A DNA stretch of 64,000 nucleotides from JASJBU01 sp963797085 (GCA_963797085.1 CAWCOA010000004.1:124001-188000), one strand, 5' to 3'. Positions 23,397 through 32,401 are shown, counted from the stretch's first letter. The notes: generated from the letters alone by a model not told the origin. Translations and numbers: made by a program.

Positions 23397-25628
23397 TCAG
23401 AGCTGACGCTTGACCTCCAGTACATCGGGCAGCTGCTCGACTTTTTTCAACAACCCATTCAGTTGTCCGATATTACTCACCTCAACGGTAAATTGCATGG
23501 TTGCCGTGTCCATGCGCTTGTCGCTGGAGGTATTCACACCTATTACATCAACCTCTTCATTGGTCAGAATCGATGAGATGTCCCGCAACAAGCCTTTACG
23601 GTCGTTTGCATGAATCAGGATATCGACCGGATAAGCCGTCTCAGTCTGTTGCTCGCGCCAATGGACTTCCACCAGCCGTTGCTGATCTTCACTGTCCATA
23701 GCCAGGATGTTCGTACAATCCTGGCGGTGTACGGTGACGCCACGCCCCCGGGTAATAAAACCGATTACAGGATCGTAGGGAACCGGCTTACAGCAACGAG
23801 CGATACTGGTCATCAGATCATCCACACCTTCGACCATCACCTCACCCTTGGCTGCCGATTTATGCCTGACAGACTTGACTGGCGGCGCTTGCCTCTCCTG
23901 CTGTTCATGCGCCCCAAGGCTCGCAATCTGGATGGGCGAGATGTCACCGCGACCAATCGCCGCATACACATCATCGGCATGCTGAAAATTGTAACGCGGC
24001 GCCAAGGCCTCCAGATCCGGCTTCTCTGTCACCGACAACCTAGTCAGCTCTTTATCCAGGGCCGTACGGCCCATCTCCACATGGTGCTCGAAATCGAGGT
24101 GCTTGAACCACTGCTTGATCCGATTGCGCGCCTTGCTGGTGTGCAGATAACCGAGATGTGGATTGATCCAGTCACGGCTCGGCGTGCCATTTTTTGCCGT
24201 AAGTACTTCGACAGTTTCACCACTGTTCAGCGGACGGGTCAGCTGGACGATATGGCCATCGACCTTAGCCCCCTTGCACCTATGCCCCACATCCGTATGA
24301 ATGGCATAGGCAAAATCGAGGGCGGTTGAATCTTTCGGCAGCTCAACCACCTTACCCTGAGGGGTGAGCACATAGATCCTGGTCGCCCCAAGGTCCTCAT
24401 CCAGCTGTAACAGAGGCTCGTGACTCTCGTCACCCTCATCCCTGAGCTCCAGCCAATGGCGCATCCAGACGATACGGCGCTCAAAGTCTGCGTCATGTCG
24501 GGTGTTCTCCTTGTAACGCCAGTGTGCCGCCACACCCAGTTCACTGTGGTGATGCATGTCCCGGGTGCGAATCTGCACTTCCAGATTTTTCTCCTCCGGA
24601 CCGATTACCGCAGTATGAATCGACTGGTACATGTTCGCCTTTGGGGTTGCGATATAGTCATCGAACTCCCCAGGGATATGATTCCATAGGCCATGCACTA
24701 CACCCAGGGCCGCGTAGCATTGCGCTATATCATCAACCAGCACACGCACCGCCCGCAGATCGAAGATCTGTTCGATATCCACTGACTTGCGCTGCATCTT
24801 GCGCCAGATGCTATAGATGTGCTTTGGACGGCCCGTGATCTCTGCCTTGACGCCCACCTCCTTAAATTTCTCGTGCAACAGCGCTATCACCTGCTTGATA
24901 AAACTCTCCCGGTCAGCCCGACGGCCATCCAACTGACTGGCAATCTGCTTATACTGTGCGGGCTCGAGAAACCGCAACGCCAGATCTTCCAGCTCCCATT
25001 TGATCTGCCAGATACCCAATCGATTGGCCAATGGCGCATAGATGTCCCGGGTCTCTTCCGCCAATTGGCGACGCATCTCATCCGGAAAGCTGCGCGCTAT
25101 GCGCATCAGGTGCAGCTGTTCCGCCACCACCACCAGCACCACCCGTACATCATTGGCAATACCCAGCAACAGGCGGCGCAGGTTTTCCGCATGCTCCTTT
25201 CCATCTGCCGTGCGGGCAGAACGCCCGGCGACCGCATCCTTTGCATCATCGGCTGAGCGCTCGGTCAACCTGCCGATACGGTCGAGATCCTCTACCATCC
25301 TGGCCGTGGTATCACCCAGGGCTTCACGCAACGACTCCGGACTGACCTGGTCTCTCTGCAAGGCGCCCAACAGCATCGCAGCGGCAAGGGTCTCCCTGTC
25401 GAGTCTCAGTCCGGTGAGTATTTCAGCCACCGAAAGGGCGTGCCGCAGCTGCATCTCTCCAGTGGCAATCCGAATATCGGCGCCAGCTTGTAAGGCGAGC
25501 AAGGAAGCGCGGCGCAGATAGGCCCGGTCGTCTTTGTCGAATGCGTCCGGCAGCGCCTCGATCCATTGGTCGATTGCCGACTGATCGACACTATCCCCCT
25601 CTGGAAGGCTGGTGGTTACAGTAACCAT
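23397..25628 (-). CDS. relA: GTP pyrophosphokinase RelA
   Basis: 743 residues with the long RelA/SpoT layout. The N-terminal hydrolase domain is degenerate: the HD metal motif is absent (AAAMLLGALQRDQVS), so this is the synthetase-type RelA, not SpoT. The synthetase domain contains SIWRKMQRKSVDIEQIFDLR, VHGLWNHIPGEFDDYIATPK and PNxYQSIHT as KANMYQSIHTAVIGP. Then come TGS (YVLTPQGKVVELPKDSTALD), zinc-finger/helical regions (IARCCKPVPYDPVIGFITRG) and a C-terminal ACT domain (VDILIHANDRKGLLRDISSI). It makes (p)ppGpp on stalled ribosomes. It lies 29 bases downstream of a DUF1015 gene, in the same direction. Confidence 0.96.
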   Translation of the reverse strand: MVTVTTSLPEGDSVDQSAIDQWIEALPDAFDKDDRAYLRRASLLALQAGADIRIATGEMQLRHALSVAEILTGLRLDRETLAAAMLLGALQRDQVSPESLREALGDTTARMVEDLDRIGRLTERSADDAKDAVAGRSARTADGKEHAENLRRLLLGIANDVRVVLVVVAEQLHLMRIARSFPDEMRRQLAEETRDIYAPLANRLGIWQIKWELEDLALRFLEPAQYKQIASQLDGRRADRESFIKQVIALLHEKFKEVGVKAEITGRPKHIYSIWRKMQRKSVDIEQIFDLRAVRVLVDDIAQCYAALGVVHGLWNHIPGEFDDYIATPKANMYQSIHTAVIGPEEKNLEVQIRTRDMHHHSELGVAAHWRYKENTRHDADFERRIVWMRHWLELRDEGDESHEPLLQLDEDLGATRIYVLTPQGKVVELPKDSTALDFAYAIHTDVGHRCKGAKVDGHIVQLTRPLNSGETVEVLTAKNGTPSRDWINPHLGYLHTSKARNRIKQWFKHLDFEHHVEMGRTALDKELTRLSVTEKPDLEALAPRYNFQHADDVYAAIGRGDISPIQIASLGAHEQQERQAPPVKSVRHKSAAKGEVMVEGVDDLMTSIARCCKPVPYDPVIGFITRGRGVTVHRQDCTNILAMDSEDQQRLVEVHWREQQTETAYPVDILIHANDRKGLLRDISSILTNEEVDVIGVNTSSDKRMDTATMQFTVEVSNIGQLNGLLKKVEQLPDVLEVKRQL

Positions 25629-25657
25629 GCCGGTCGGCGTTTGCGGCTATTCGTTAA

Positions 25658-26899
25658 TTAGTCCAGCACGTGGCTGACCAGACCGTCAGCCAGCTTGGGT
25701 TCAAACCAGGTCGACTTGGGTGGCATCACCTCGCCGGCATCCGCCACCGCCATCAGATCTTCCATGCTGGTAGGAAAGAGTGCAAAAGCAACCTGCATTT
25801 CACCAGTGTCCACGCGCTTTTCCAGGCCCTCGAGACCTCGGATGCCCCCGACAAAATCGATCCGGCTGTCACGCCGGGGATCAGCAATGCCCAAGATCGG
25901 CTCGATCAGATTGTCTGCCAGCAGGCTGACATCGAGCCTGGCCACTGGATCATTGACCGGTATCCGTTCAGGATTCAGCCGCAAGCGATACCACTGATGA
26001 TCCAGGTACATGCCAAATTCCGCTGGGGCCGCGGGCTTGACAGGTTGATCACTCGGTTCCAGAGTGAACACTTCGGTAATTTTATTGAGAAAAGCGGGCT
26101 TATCGAGCCCATTCAGATCCTTAATCACCCGATTGTAATCGAGTATCTGCATCTGATTATGCGGGAAGATCACCGTCAGAAAATAATTGTAGGACTCATC
26201 ACCCGTATGCTGTGGATTGGCCGCCTTGCGTGCAGCCCCCACCCTTGAACCAGCAGCCGACCGATGATGTCCATCCGCCACATACAGCGCCTGCATGGCG
26301 TCGAAGGCCTCTGTCAGACTGGCGACGATGGATTCATCATCCACCACCCAAACCTCGTGGCGTACGCCGTCCGCGGCGGTGACATCCATATCCGGCGCGC
26401 TCTCCGTGACCTGGGCCAAGGTTTCATCCACCCCAACGGTACTCGGATAGACCAGGAAAACGGGGCCTGTCTGGGCATTCAGTGCATCGACCTGCCTGAC
26501 CCGATCATCCTCCTTGGCCGGCCGAGTGAACTCATGTTTTTTGATGCGATTCGTATCATAGGCCTCCACCGAAGCGGCTGCCGCCAGGCCGGTCTGCTGA
26601 TGCTCCCCCATGGTCAGGCGATATACGTAGTAGCAGGGTTTGGCATCCCTCACCAACACCCCTTCCATCTGCATTTTCTGTAGATTTTCAGCCGCCTTGG
26701 CATAGACTTCCGGCGCATAAGGATCGATCCCCTCTGGCAGGTCCACCTCTGGCCGGGAAATATGTAGAAAACTCCAGGGACGCCCATTTACCATTTCACG
26801 GGCCTCGGCCGCATTCATTACATCATATGGAGGAGCGGCCACGTCGGCAGCACGACCCTCAGCAGGACGCAGACCGGGAAAGGCTCTGATCAATGGCAT
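25658..26899 (-). CDS. DUF1015 family protein
   Basis: 413 residues matching DUF1015 over the whole length: PLIRAFPGLRPAEGRAADVA then APPYDVMNAAEAR at the start, FLHISRPEVDLPE, AFPxx-type HEFTRPAKEDDRVRQVDALN, and the hallmark ALYVADGHHRSAAGSRVG with its DGHHR motif. The biochemical function of the family is not established to my knowledge; in many bacteria the gene sits beside serA or serC, but no serine gene is nearby here. It is followed by relA after 29 bases, which suggests co-transcription. Confidence 0.85.
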   Translation of the reverse strand: MPLIRAFPGLRPAEGRAADVAAPPYDVMNAAEAREMVNGRPWSFLHISRPEVDLPEGIDPYAPEVYAKAAENLQKMQMEGVLVRDAKPCYYVYRLTMGEHQQTGLAAAASVEAYDTNRIKKHEFTRPAKEDDRVRQVDALNAQTGPVFLVYPSTVGVDETLAQVTESAPDMDVTAADGVRHEVWVVDDESIVASLTEAFDAMQALYVADGHHRSAAGSRVGAARKAANPQHTGDESYNYFLTVIFPHNQMQILDYNRVIKDLNGLDKPAFLNKITEVFTLEPSDQPVKPAAPAEFGMYLDHQWYRLRLNPERIPVNDPVARLDVSLLADNLIEPILGIADPRRDSRIDFVGGIRGLEGLEKRVDTGEMQVAFALFPTSMEDLMAVADAGEVMPPKSTWFEPKLADGLVSHVLD

Positions 26900-27079
26900 A
26901 ATAGGTTCCTCAGGAATTAGAATCTGGCAGGGCTGTGCGTAAATTTCGCCTCGATGCGGATTGTTTCAAAATAGTGTCCACCGGATCAAGCGCGCAAGCT
27001 GATCCATATCAGACAATTCCTACAAATTCTTCAGCTGATTCTGGCAGACAAAGCCACTGCCCGGTGTAAAACTATAACC

Positions 27080-27209
27080 GTCACCTCCAAATCAAGGATT
27101 ACAGGGAATGCAAAAAGCAGGCAGGGAGCCGAGGGATTAAAGCGATATGCCAACCAAGCAGGGTGACACGCCCCGACATCCACGGAACGGATGCCGGGGC
27201 ATCTTTTTT
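27080..27209 (+). ncRNA. Candidate CsrA/RsmA-binding small RNA
   Basis: A strong plus-strand terminator (27170-27209) lies in a gap where both neighbouring genes are on the minus strand, so some plus-strand transcript should end here. Upstream is a possible -10 (TATAAC, 27073-27078). Between them are GGA motifs at 27096, 27105, 27125, 27134 and 27184. ACAGGGAATG resembles the CsrA-binding consensus, GGC-AGGGA-GCC (27120-27130) presents AGGGA in a hairpin loop, and ACGGAAC forms the terminator loop. This is the architecture of RsmY/RsmZ-type RNAs, but no family sequence is recognised and no -35 box is obvious. Start position is approximate. Confidence 0.45.
27170..27209 (+). terminator. Rho-independent terminator of a plus-strand transcript
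   Basis: GCCCCGACATCC (27170-27181) pairs with GGATGCCGGGGC (27189-27200) with one mismatch; the loop is ACGGAAC, and ATC plus six T follow. On the minus strand there is no T-run, so it is not the folK terminator. Confidence 0.85.
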
Positions 27210-27282
27210 CAGCCCCAGAAAGCAGCCTTAGTGCATAATTCCAGCGCTTTTGATCGCGCCTGATGCAGTCGAGTCGACTCCG

Positions 27283-27789
27283 CTAGCCACTACTCCCATC
27301 AGTTCGCCAGAGTTTCTGGGAAGGGTCATTGAAACCTGCCCATAACTCTCGATAACTCAATCCGCTGAGCGGATGAATCTCGTCAGGCGCCACATCGACA
27401 AGTGGCTGCAGAACAAACGCATAACGGGTGATTTCATCTCTCGGCAACTGATAATTCCCCGCAGCAACGACCTGAGTGCCATAGGTCAGTAGATCGACAT
27501 CCAGGGTACGGGGCGCATTCCTGTCTGCACTGCGCCGGCGGCCGTTTTTCTCTTCGATATGCCTCAATTTGGCAATCAGCTCCGGGATCGGCAATGCCGT
27601 CTCTATGCCCACCACCAAATTGTGAAAGTTATCCCCGGCAGTTCCCACCGCCTTGCTTTCATAAATCGGGGATACCACCAATTCACCGAATTCAGCTCGC
27701 AGGTCTAACAATGCATTCTTAATGTTTAACTGACGATCGATGTTGCTGCCGAGGCTCAGCCAGGCCCGTAAGCCGCCTGTTTCAATCAC
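27283..27789 (-). CDS. folK: 2-amino-4-hydroxy-6-hydroxymethyldihydropteridine diphosphokinase FolK
   Basis: 168 residues, the usual length. N-terminal AWLSLGSNIDRQLNIKNAL, the NFHNLVVGIETALP segment, IEEKNGRRRSADRNAPRTLD followed by VDLLTYG, and LPRDEITRYAFVLQPL are the HPPK signature blocks, including the Asp pair of the magnesium site in LDVDLL. The enzyme transfers pyrophosphate from ATP to the pterin in folate synthesis. It overlaps folB by eight bases, giving a folB-folK unit. Confidence 0.95.
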   Translation of the reverse strand: MIETGGLRAWLSLGSNIDRQLNIKNALLDLRAEFGELVVSPIYESKAVGTAGDNFHNLVVGIETALPIPELIAKLRHIEEKNGRRRSADRNAPRTLDVDLLTYGTQVVAAGNYQLPRDEITRYAFVLQPLVDVAPDEIHPLSGLSYRELWAGFNDPSQKLWRTDGSSG

Positions 27790-28138
27790 GCTTGCCCCGC
27801 TCGATAATCACCCCCACATCCCGCGCCGCACTGACAGCTCCGATCTTGTTCAAGCTCAAACGCACCCAGGGAACACCGAATTCATCGATCACAATGGCGG
27901 CACAGCGCTCTGCCAATGTCTCGACGAGTTTAAATTCGCTCGCTTCGACAAACTCAATCAAGCGTTTACTCACCGCCTTGTAATCCAGCGTGTTTTCGAT
28001 TGAGTCACTGCTTGCCGCCCGGGCAATATCGGCGCCCATCTCCAGATCGAATACTACCGGCTGCTTGATTTCCCGCTCCCAGTCATAGATGCCTATGACG
28101 GTTTCTATCCGCAACTCACGAATGAAGACTATATCCAT
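27782..28138 (-). CDS. folB: Dihydroneopterin aldolase FolB
   Basis: 118 residues. MDIVFIRELRIETVIGIYDW, ERE(I)KQPVVFDLEM, NTLDYKAVSKRLIEFVEASE, and LVETLAERCAAIVIDEF are the DHNA family blocks, with the conserved Tyr (TLDYK) and Glu (ETLAE). It cleaves dihydroneopterin to the FolK substrate. It is divergent from plsY, the common arrangement in gammaproteobacteria; tsaD and rpsU are not beside it. Confidence 0.95.
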   Translation of the reverse strand: MDIVFIRELRIETVIGIYDWEREIKQPVVFDLEMGADIARAASSDSIENTLDYKAVSKRLIEFVEASEFKLVETLAERCAAIVIDEFGVPWVRLSLNKIGAVSAARDVGVIIERGKRD

Positions 28139-28273
28139 TACAAACCATCCTCGTTGCCAAATTCGAACATAGTAGAGAAGTTGCTGAAGATTACAAACCC
28201 GGCTTCTCAGCGGTATGCAGATTGATGCAATCTTACACTTGACCTCTGTGCGGCTTGCAGGTCAAATTCTTGC

Positions 28274-28888
28274 ATGATCATTGAGCTCCTGCTTGTCGTT
28301 TCCGCCTACCTGTTGGGTTCCATATCCAGCGCCATCATCGTTTGCAGGCTAATGGGGCTGCCCGACCCACGCACCCAGGGTTCGAATAATCCGGGCGCGA
28401 CCAATGTGCTGCGAATCGGTGGTAAAAAGGCAGCAGCCATTACCCTGTTCGGAGACATGCTGAAGGGCTTGATTCCAGTGCTGATCGCCCACCTGCTGGA
28501 TGTCAGTCCGTTGATTTTCGCCTGCACCGCCATGGCCGCATTTCTTGGCCATCTCTATCCGGTTTTTTTCGGTTTCCAGGGCGGTAAGGGTGTGGCAACC
28601 GCACTCGGTGTGCAATTCGGCCTGCATTGGGCGATCGGCGGTTCGATCGCCTTGATCTGGCTGTTCATGGCCAAGGTGATGAATATCTCATCCCTGGCAG
28701 CCCTATTCTCCATGGCGCTGGCACCTGTGATTGTCTGGCTTGTCTGGCCCGCCACTGAATTGATCGTGATGCAGGTGTTGCTCAGCCTCATCCTTTTCTG
28801 GCGCCACCGCAGCAACATCCAGAATCTCATTTCCGGTGCTGAGGGACAGATTTCCGAGGAACAGGGATCGGCAGAGGACAAGGACTAA
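28274..28888 (+). CDS. plsY: Acyl-phosphate:glycerol-3-phosphate acyltransferase PlsY
   Basis: 204 residues, multi-spanning inner-membrane protein. The three PlsY motifs are visible: LLGSISSAIIVCRLMGLPDP followed by RTQGSNNPGATNVLRIGGK, LKGLIPVLIAHLL, and GHLYPVFFGFQGGKGVATAL. It makes lysophosphatidic acid, the first acylation of phospholipid synthesis. The next gene starts two bases after its stop. Confidence 0.96.
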   Translation: MIIELLLVVSAYLLGSISSAIIVCRLMGLPDPRTQGSNNPGATNVLRIGGKKAAAITLFGDMLKGLIPVLIAHLLDVSPLIFACTAMAAFLGHLYPVFFGFQGGKGVATALGVQFGLHWAIGGSIALIWLFMAKVMNISSLAALFSMALAPVIVWLVWPATELIVMQVLLSLILFWRHRSNIQNLISGAEGQISEEQGSAEDKD

Positions 28889-28890
28889 GC

Positions 28891-29832
28891 ATGGCGATTC
28901 CACGATACTTAGATCTAGCGGAACAGATCAGCTGCATCGACACGCTCTACCAACGCCCGGGTCTGGCGGCTTGTTACCTGATTGAATCTGCGGGGAAAGC
29001 CGCCATTATCGATACAGGGACCGCACATACCGCTCCGATTATTATGCAACTGCTGGCGGCTAAAGGGATACAACCGGCCCAGGTCAAATACATCATCCCC
29101 ACCCATGTCCATCTGGATCATGCCGGAGGGGCCGGGCAACTGATGCAACTGCTGCCGGAGGCGGCATTGGTGATTCACCCGTTCGGCGCAAGGCATATGG
29201 TAGATCCGGAAAAACTGATTGCCGGCGCCACCAGTGTTTATGGGGAGGAACAGTTTAATTCCTTGTACGGCAGCCTGCTGCCGGTGCCATCAGAGAGAGT
29301 GATAGAGGCGCCTGATGGCTTGACTCTGGATTTGGGCCACCGAAAACTGCACTGTCTGGATACACCTGGACATGCCCGTCACCACATCTGCATATACGAC
29401 AGCCAGAGTAACGGCTTCTTCAGCGGAGACACCTTCGGACTCTCCTATCGGGAATTCGATACCGAAAAAGGGCCATTCATCCTGCCGACCTCAACCCCGG
29501 TCCAGTTTGACCCTGCAGCCTGGCATACAACACTCAACCGACTCACGGAGTTTCAACCCACCTGTATCTACCTGACTCATTTTGGAATGGTGAAAAAACC
29601 GCAAAAACTCGCCGCAGATCTTCATCAGGCAATAGACGAGTTCGTCGCCATTGCCAAACAGGCCGAAGGGGCAGACCGAGCAGCACAGATCAGGCAAGGC
29701 CTGTTTGACTGGGCAGTCAAGAAACTAACCGAGCATGCTTGCCGACAAACGCCAGAGCAGATTGAAGCACTGCTCGGGATGGACCTGGATCTGAATACCC
29801 AGGGCCTTGAGATCTGGCTGGATAGGCGCTAA
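28891..29832 (+). CDS. Cytoplasmic metallo-beta-lactamase-fold hydrolase
   Basis: 313 residues without signal peptide. Metal motifs: ACYLIESAGKAAIIDTGTAH, IIPTHVHLDHAGGAGQL (HxHxDH), CLDTPGHARHHICIY, FFSGDTFG with the bridging Asp, and YLTHFGM for the distal His. The long C-terminal helical part (LHQAIDEFVAIAKQAEGADR ... IEALLGMDLDLNTQGLEIWL) is shared by a subgroup of MBL proteins of unknown substrate. It starts two bases after plsY, so it is co-transcribed. Glyoxalase II-like or lactonase-like activities are possible; none is proven by sequence. Confidence 0.85.
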   Translation: MAIPRYLDLAEQISCIDTLYQRPGLAACYLIESAGKAAIIDTGTAHTAPIIMQLLAAKGIQPAQVKYIIPTHVHLDHAGGAGQLMQLLPEAALVIHPFGARHMVDPEKLIAGATSVYGEEQFNSLYGSLLPVPSERVIEAPDGLTLDLGHRKLHCLDTPGHARHHICIYDSQSNGFFSGDTFGLSYREFDTEKGPFILPTSTPVQFDPAAWHTTLNRLTEFQPTCIYLTHFGMVKKPQKLAADLHQAIDEFVAIAKQAEGADRAAQIRQGLFDWAVKKLTEHACRQTPEQIEALLGMDLDLNTQGLEIWLDRR

Positions 29833-30252
29833 TCAGGAAGCCTTGGACCCGCTCATGTCCCAGGCGAAGGTACAGTCCAGATGACACAGGACATTGACCA
29901 GCCCCGGTTCACCCTCAGCAATCATGAGCGCCAGCGGTGTACGTTTCTGAAACTTTGGACTGGCTTTCCGCAACCAAAGTTTCCCCATATTGGGATTGGT
30001 CGGATAGGTGGTGTGCAGTGCAGCATCGATCTTGATCAGATATTCGACGCGTTTCATTAGCTGCGGATCATCAGGTAGCGGGGTGTTTTGCCGGTATTGG
30101 GAAAAATGACGGGCTTTGCCTTGCATGTTGAGCAGCGCCATGCTTTCTTCGTTGCGCAGTCCCCAACTATCGAACAGGTTCATCACACCCTGGGTAATCG
30201 CCAACCGGTCCTCCACCGAGAGACTCGTCCCACTCCGCTTTGATTCGCTCAT
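29833..30252 (-). CDS. DUF2384 (MbcA/ParS/Xre-type antitoxin-like) protein
   Basis: 139 residues. The C-terminal part, DAALHTTYPTNPNMGKLWLR, then KASPKFQKRTPLALMIAEGE and GLVNVLCHLD, fits the MbcA/ParS/Xre toxin-binding domain, where the antitoxin grips a RES-domain toxin (xxWLxxPNxxFxGRxPLxLL pattern). The N-terminal half (SVEDRLAITQGVMNLFDSWG, LRNEESMALLNM) resembles the Xre-like helical DNA-binding part. No RES toxin is encoded next to it, so it is either an orphan regulator or has a different partner. It is convergent with the MBL gene, ending at the next base, and lies downstream of an unknown gene on the same strand. Confidence 0.75.
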   Translation of the reverse strand: MSESKRSGTSLSVEDRLAITQGVMNLFDSWGLRNEESMALLNMQGKARHFSQYRQNTPLPDDPQLMKRVEYLIKIDAALHTTYPTNPNMGKLWLRKASPKFQKRTPLALMIAEGEPGLVNVLCHLDCTFAWDMSGSKAS

Positions 30253-30339
30253 CTGCCACCCCTATTTCCTACGAATTAACTTGGTCTTTCATTCTAACAC
30301 GAAGTCCATTAGAAAATCCTTAAATTTAGTGCGGGCCGA

Positions 30340-30777
30340 TCAATCCCCGAACAGGGCGCGCCACCAGCGCGTACGGTTTTTCGGGTTGATTTGTGTTGTA
30401 GACAAATCAACAGGCGGGATTTTGCTCAGTATCCATCCGGGTAAAGGGGGATTATCACTATAACCACAGGAAACACCCAGATTGTGCGGATCATAGATCT
30501 TTACAAAGGATGGATTGCTGAGGTCATCCGCATAGACGATACCACAGTATTTTTCATCGTGTTCCCTGCGCAACAGCACATCCACCTCGGAGATAAATCT
30601 ATTGAAATCGTCAGCATCCACGACCCTGGCAGGGGGTTCTTCACCGATCGCATAGATGTACCAATTGCCTTCTGCATCGCTACGCAACCGTTCCCATAAC
30701 GCATCCAGATGATGCCAACGCAATGCCGAAGTAAAACTACCTCGAAATGCCTGCAGATAGGGTTGCTGCTCATTCAT
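30340..30777 (-). CDS. Conserved-looking protein of unknown function
   Basis: 145 residues from the ATG at 30777; a GTG at 30804 would add nine. I do not recognise a family. Visible features are an aromatic N-terminus (YLQAFRGSFTSALRWHHLDA), an acidic middle with DFNRFISEVDVLLRREHDEK, a CGIVYADDLSNPSFVKIYDP segment that looks like a beta-rich ligand-binding or interaction fold, and a short C-terminal extension NPKNRTRWWRALFGD. No signal peptide or membrane helix. It shares a strand with the DUF2384 gene 88 bases downstream and is divergent from purC; a functional link to either is unproven. Confidence 0.65.
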   Translation of the reverse strand: MNEQQPYLQAFRGSFTSALRWHHLDALWERLRSDAEGNWYIYAIGEEPPARVVDADDFNRFISEVDVLLRREHDEKYCGIVYADDLSNPSFVKIYDPHNLGVSCGYSDNPPLPGWILSKIPPVDLSTTQINPKNRTRWWRALFGD

Positions 30778-30917
30778 ACTGGGATGCCTGATAATTAGAT
30801 ACACTTTTGAAAATTTACGCTGCTCCAGGTCAAACGGATGCGCAGCAGGTAAATTTAGAGCGATCCTGGGACAAAACTCAGGCTATAATAACGGCTTTTT
30901 TTCAACCAGCAAGTAAC

Positions 30918-31814
30918 ATGAGCCCAGCGAACGATACACTTTTCGAGTCTGATCTTAGTGATCTCAAACTTCTTAATCGAGGCAAGGTAAGGGATATCTA
31001 TGAGGTTGACGATAATCACCTGCTGATCGTCACCAGCGACCGGCTCTCTGCCTTCGATGTCATCCTCCCCCAAGCCATTCCGGGTAAAGGTGAAGTACTG
31101 ACCCGAGTCGCAAATTTCTGGTTTGCCAGGACCGAAAAACTGCTGCCCAACCACCTCTCCAAGAAACCCTTGGAAAATGTGGTCACTGATCCGGCGCAAC
31201 TCCAGGCGCTCGGCGACAGGGCGCTTGTAGTCCGCAAGCTGAAACCCTTGCCGGTTGAGGCTATCGTGCGCGGCTATCTGATTGGGTCCGGCTGGAAGGA
31301 TTACCAGGCAACAGGCACAGTCTGTGGGATTGAACTTCCATCAGGCCTGCGCCTGGCCGATAAGTTGCCTGAGGCCATTTACACGCCATCAACCAAAGCC
31401 GAAATCGGTGAACATGACGAAAACATCAGCTTTGCACAAACCGTCGATCTCCTCGGTGAAAAGCTGGCGGCACAGGTTCGCGATCTGAGTCTGAAAATCT
31501 ACACCGAAGCCGCTGACTATGCACTGGAAAAAGGCATCATCATTGCTGATACCAAATTCGAGTTCGGCCTGGATGAGCAGGGAACGCTGCATCTGATTGA
31601 CGAGGTCCTGACACCCGATTCTTCCCGATTCTGGCCCGCCGACCAGTATCAACCTGGAATCAGTCCAGCGAGCTTCGATAAACAGTTCGTCAGGGACTAC
31701 CTGGAAACCCTGGACTGGGACAAGTCACCGCCTGCCCCCACACTGCCCGATGATGTAGTTCTGAAAACCGCTGAAAAGTATCGGGAAGCGGAAAAGCGCC
31801 TGACGGGTAGTTGA
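30918..31814 (+). CDS. purC: Phosphoribosylaminoimidazole-succinocarboxamide synthase PurC
   Basis: 298 residues from the ATG at 30918; an upstream in-frame start would add 37 residues unlike the family. The SAICAR synthase blocks are LLNRGKVRDIYEVDDNHLLI, VTSDRLSAFDVILPQAIPGK, VRKLKPLPVEAIVRGYLIGS followed by GWKDYQATG, and the metal and ATP motif GIIIADTKFEFGLDEQGTLH, LIDEVLTPDSSRFWP. This is the single-domain ADE1-type PurC common in proteobacteria. It catalyses the ATP-dependent addition of aspartate to CAIR in purine synthesis. Confidence 0.97.
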   Translation: MSPANDTLFESDLSDLKLLNRGKVRDIYEVDDNHLLIVTSDRLSAFDVILPQAIPGKGEVLTRVANFWFARTEKLLPNHLSKKPLENVVTDPAQLQALGDRALVVRKLKPLPVEAIVRGYLIGSGWKDYQATGTVCGIELPSGLRLADKLPEAIYTPSTKAEIGEHDENISFAQTVDLLGEKLAAQVRDLSLKIYTEAADYALEKGIIIADTKFEFGLDEQGTLHLIDEVLTPDSSRFWPADQYQPGISPASFDKQFVRDYLETLDWDKSPPAPTLPDDVVLKTAEKYREAEKRLTGS

Positions 31815-32090
31815 GTAAGCTGCTCGAGGTCAAACAACTGCTTGTTTTTACCTATCTGGAGAATTATTCCACTATTAACCAAGACCAGTTAAAGTGCTTA
31901 GCGATTACAATCCTCATTAGACAGCATGAGGAGAGTAACGGAGAGCATTTCTGGGTTTGTTTCAAGCAGGAGACCCTGGTATTAGCCGCACCGCTCTGCA
32001 TTGGCATCGCAATATAAATAGTCTGCGTATTCTGGCCAATACGCCTTCACACCCCATCACAAACGCGGTGAGGAACACTGGATTACGAAC

Positions 32091-32360
32091 ATGCAGCACC
32101 ACAAACCCGACAGATCCCCAAAAGTCGTAATCTACACCACTCAAAATTGTCCACATTGCAAACATGCAAAACACTGGCTGAAAAAAAACCGTATCCCCTT
32201 CCTGGATTTTAATGTCGGCAAACCCGGCAAAATACAGAAACAATTTTTCCAGATGGGTGGACGCAGTGTCCCACTGATTGTGATTGGCGATCAGACACTC
32301 TCAGGCTTCAATCCAGGCCAACTCAAAAAGCTACTCGCAAAAAAGGGCCTACTGCCCTGA
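32091..32360 (+). CDS. Small glutaredoxin-family protein
   Basis: 89 residues. VVIYTTQNCPHCKHAKHWLK carries the dithiol CPHC active site, followed by IPFLDFNVGKPGK, SVPLIVIGDQTLSGFNPGQL with the cis-Pro (VP) and the GF turn of the thioredoxin fold. Such small NrdH/GrxC-like proteins reduce disulfides; the electron donor and target are not evident. The gene is monocistronic between purC and a bidirectional terminator. Confidence 0.85.
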   Translation: MQHHKPDRSPKVVIYTTQNCPHCKHAKHWLKKNRIPFLDFNVGKPGKIQKQFFQMGGRSVPLIVIGDQTLSGFNPGQLKKLLAKKGLLP

Positions 32361-32401
32361 AGTCGAATCTTTAGTACGTGTTTTTTATTCTTGACCGACA
32401 T

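Noticed and set aside
31811..32017. A 68-residue plus-strand frame overlapping the purC stop
   Set aside because: It starts on a non-ATG codon inside purC, lacks a ribosome site and ends in unrelated sequence.
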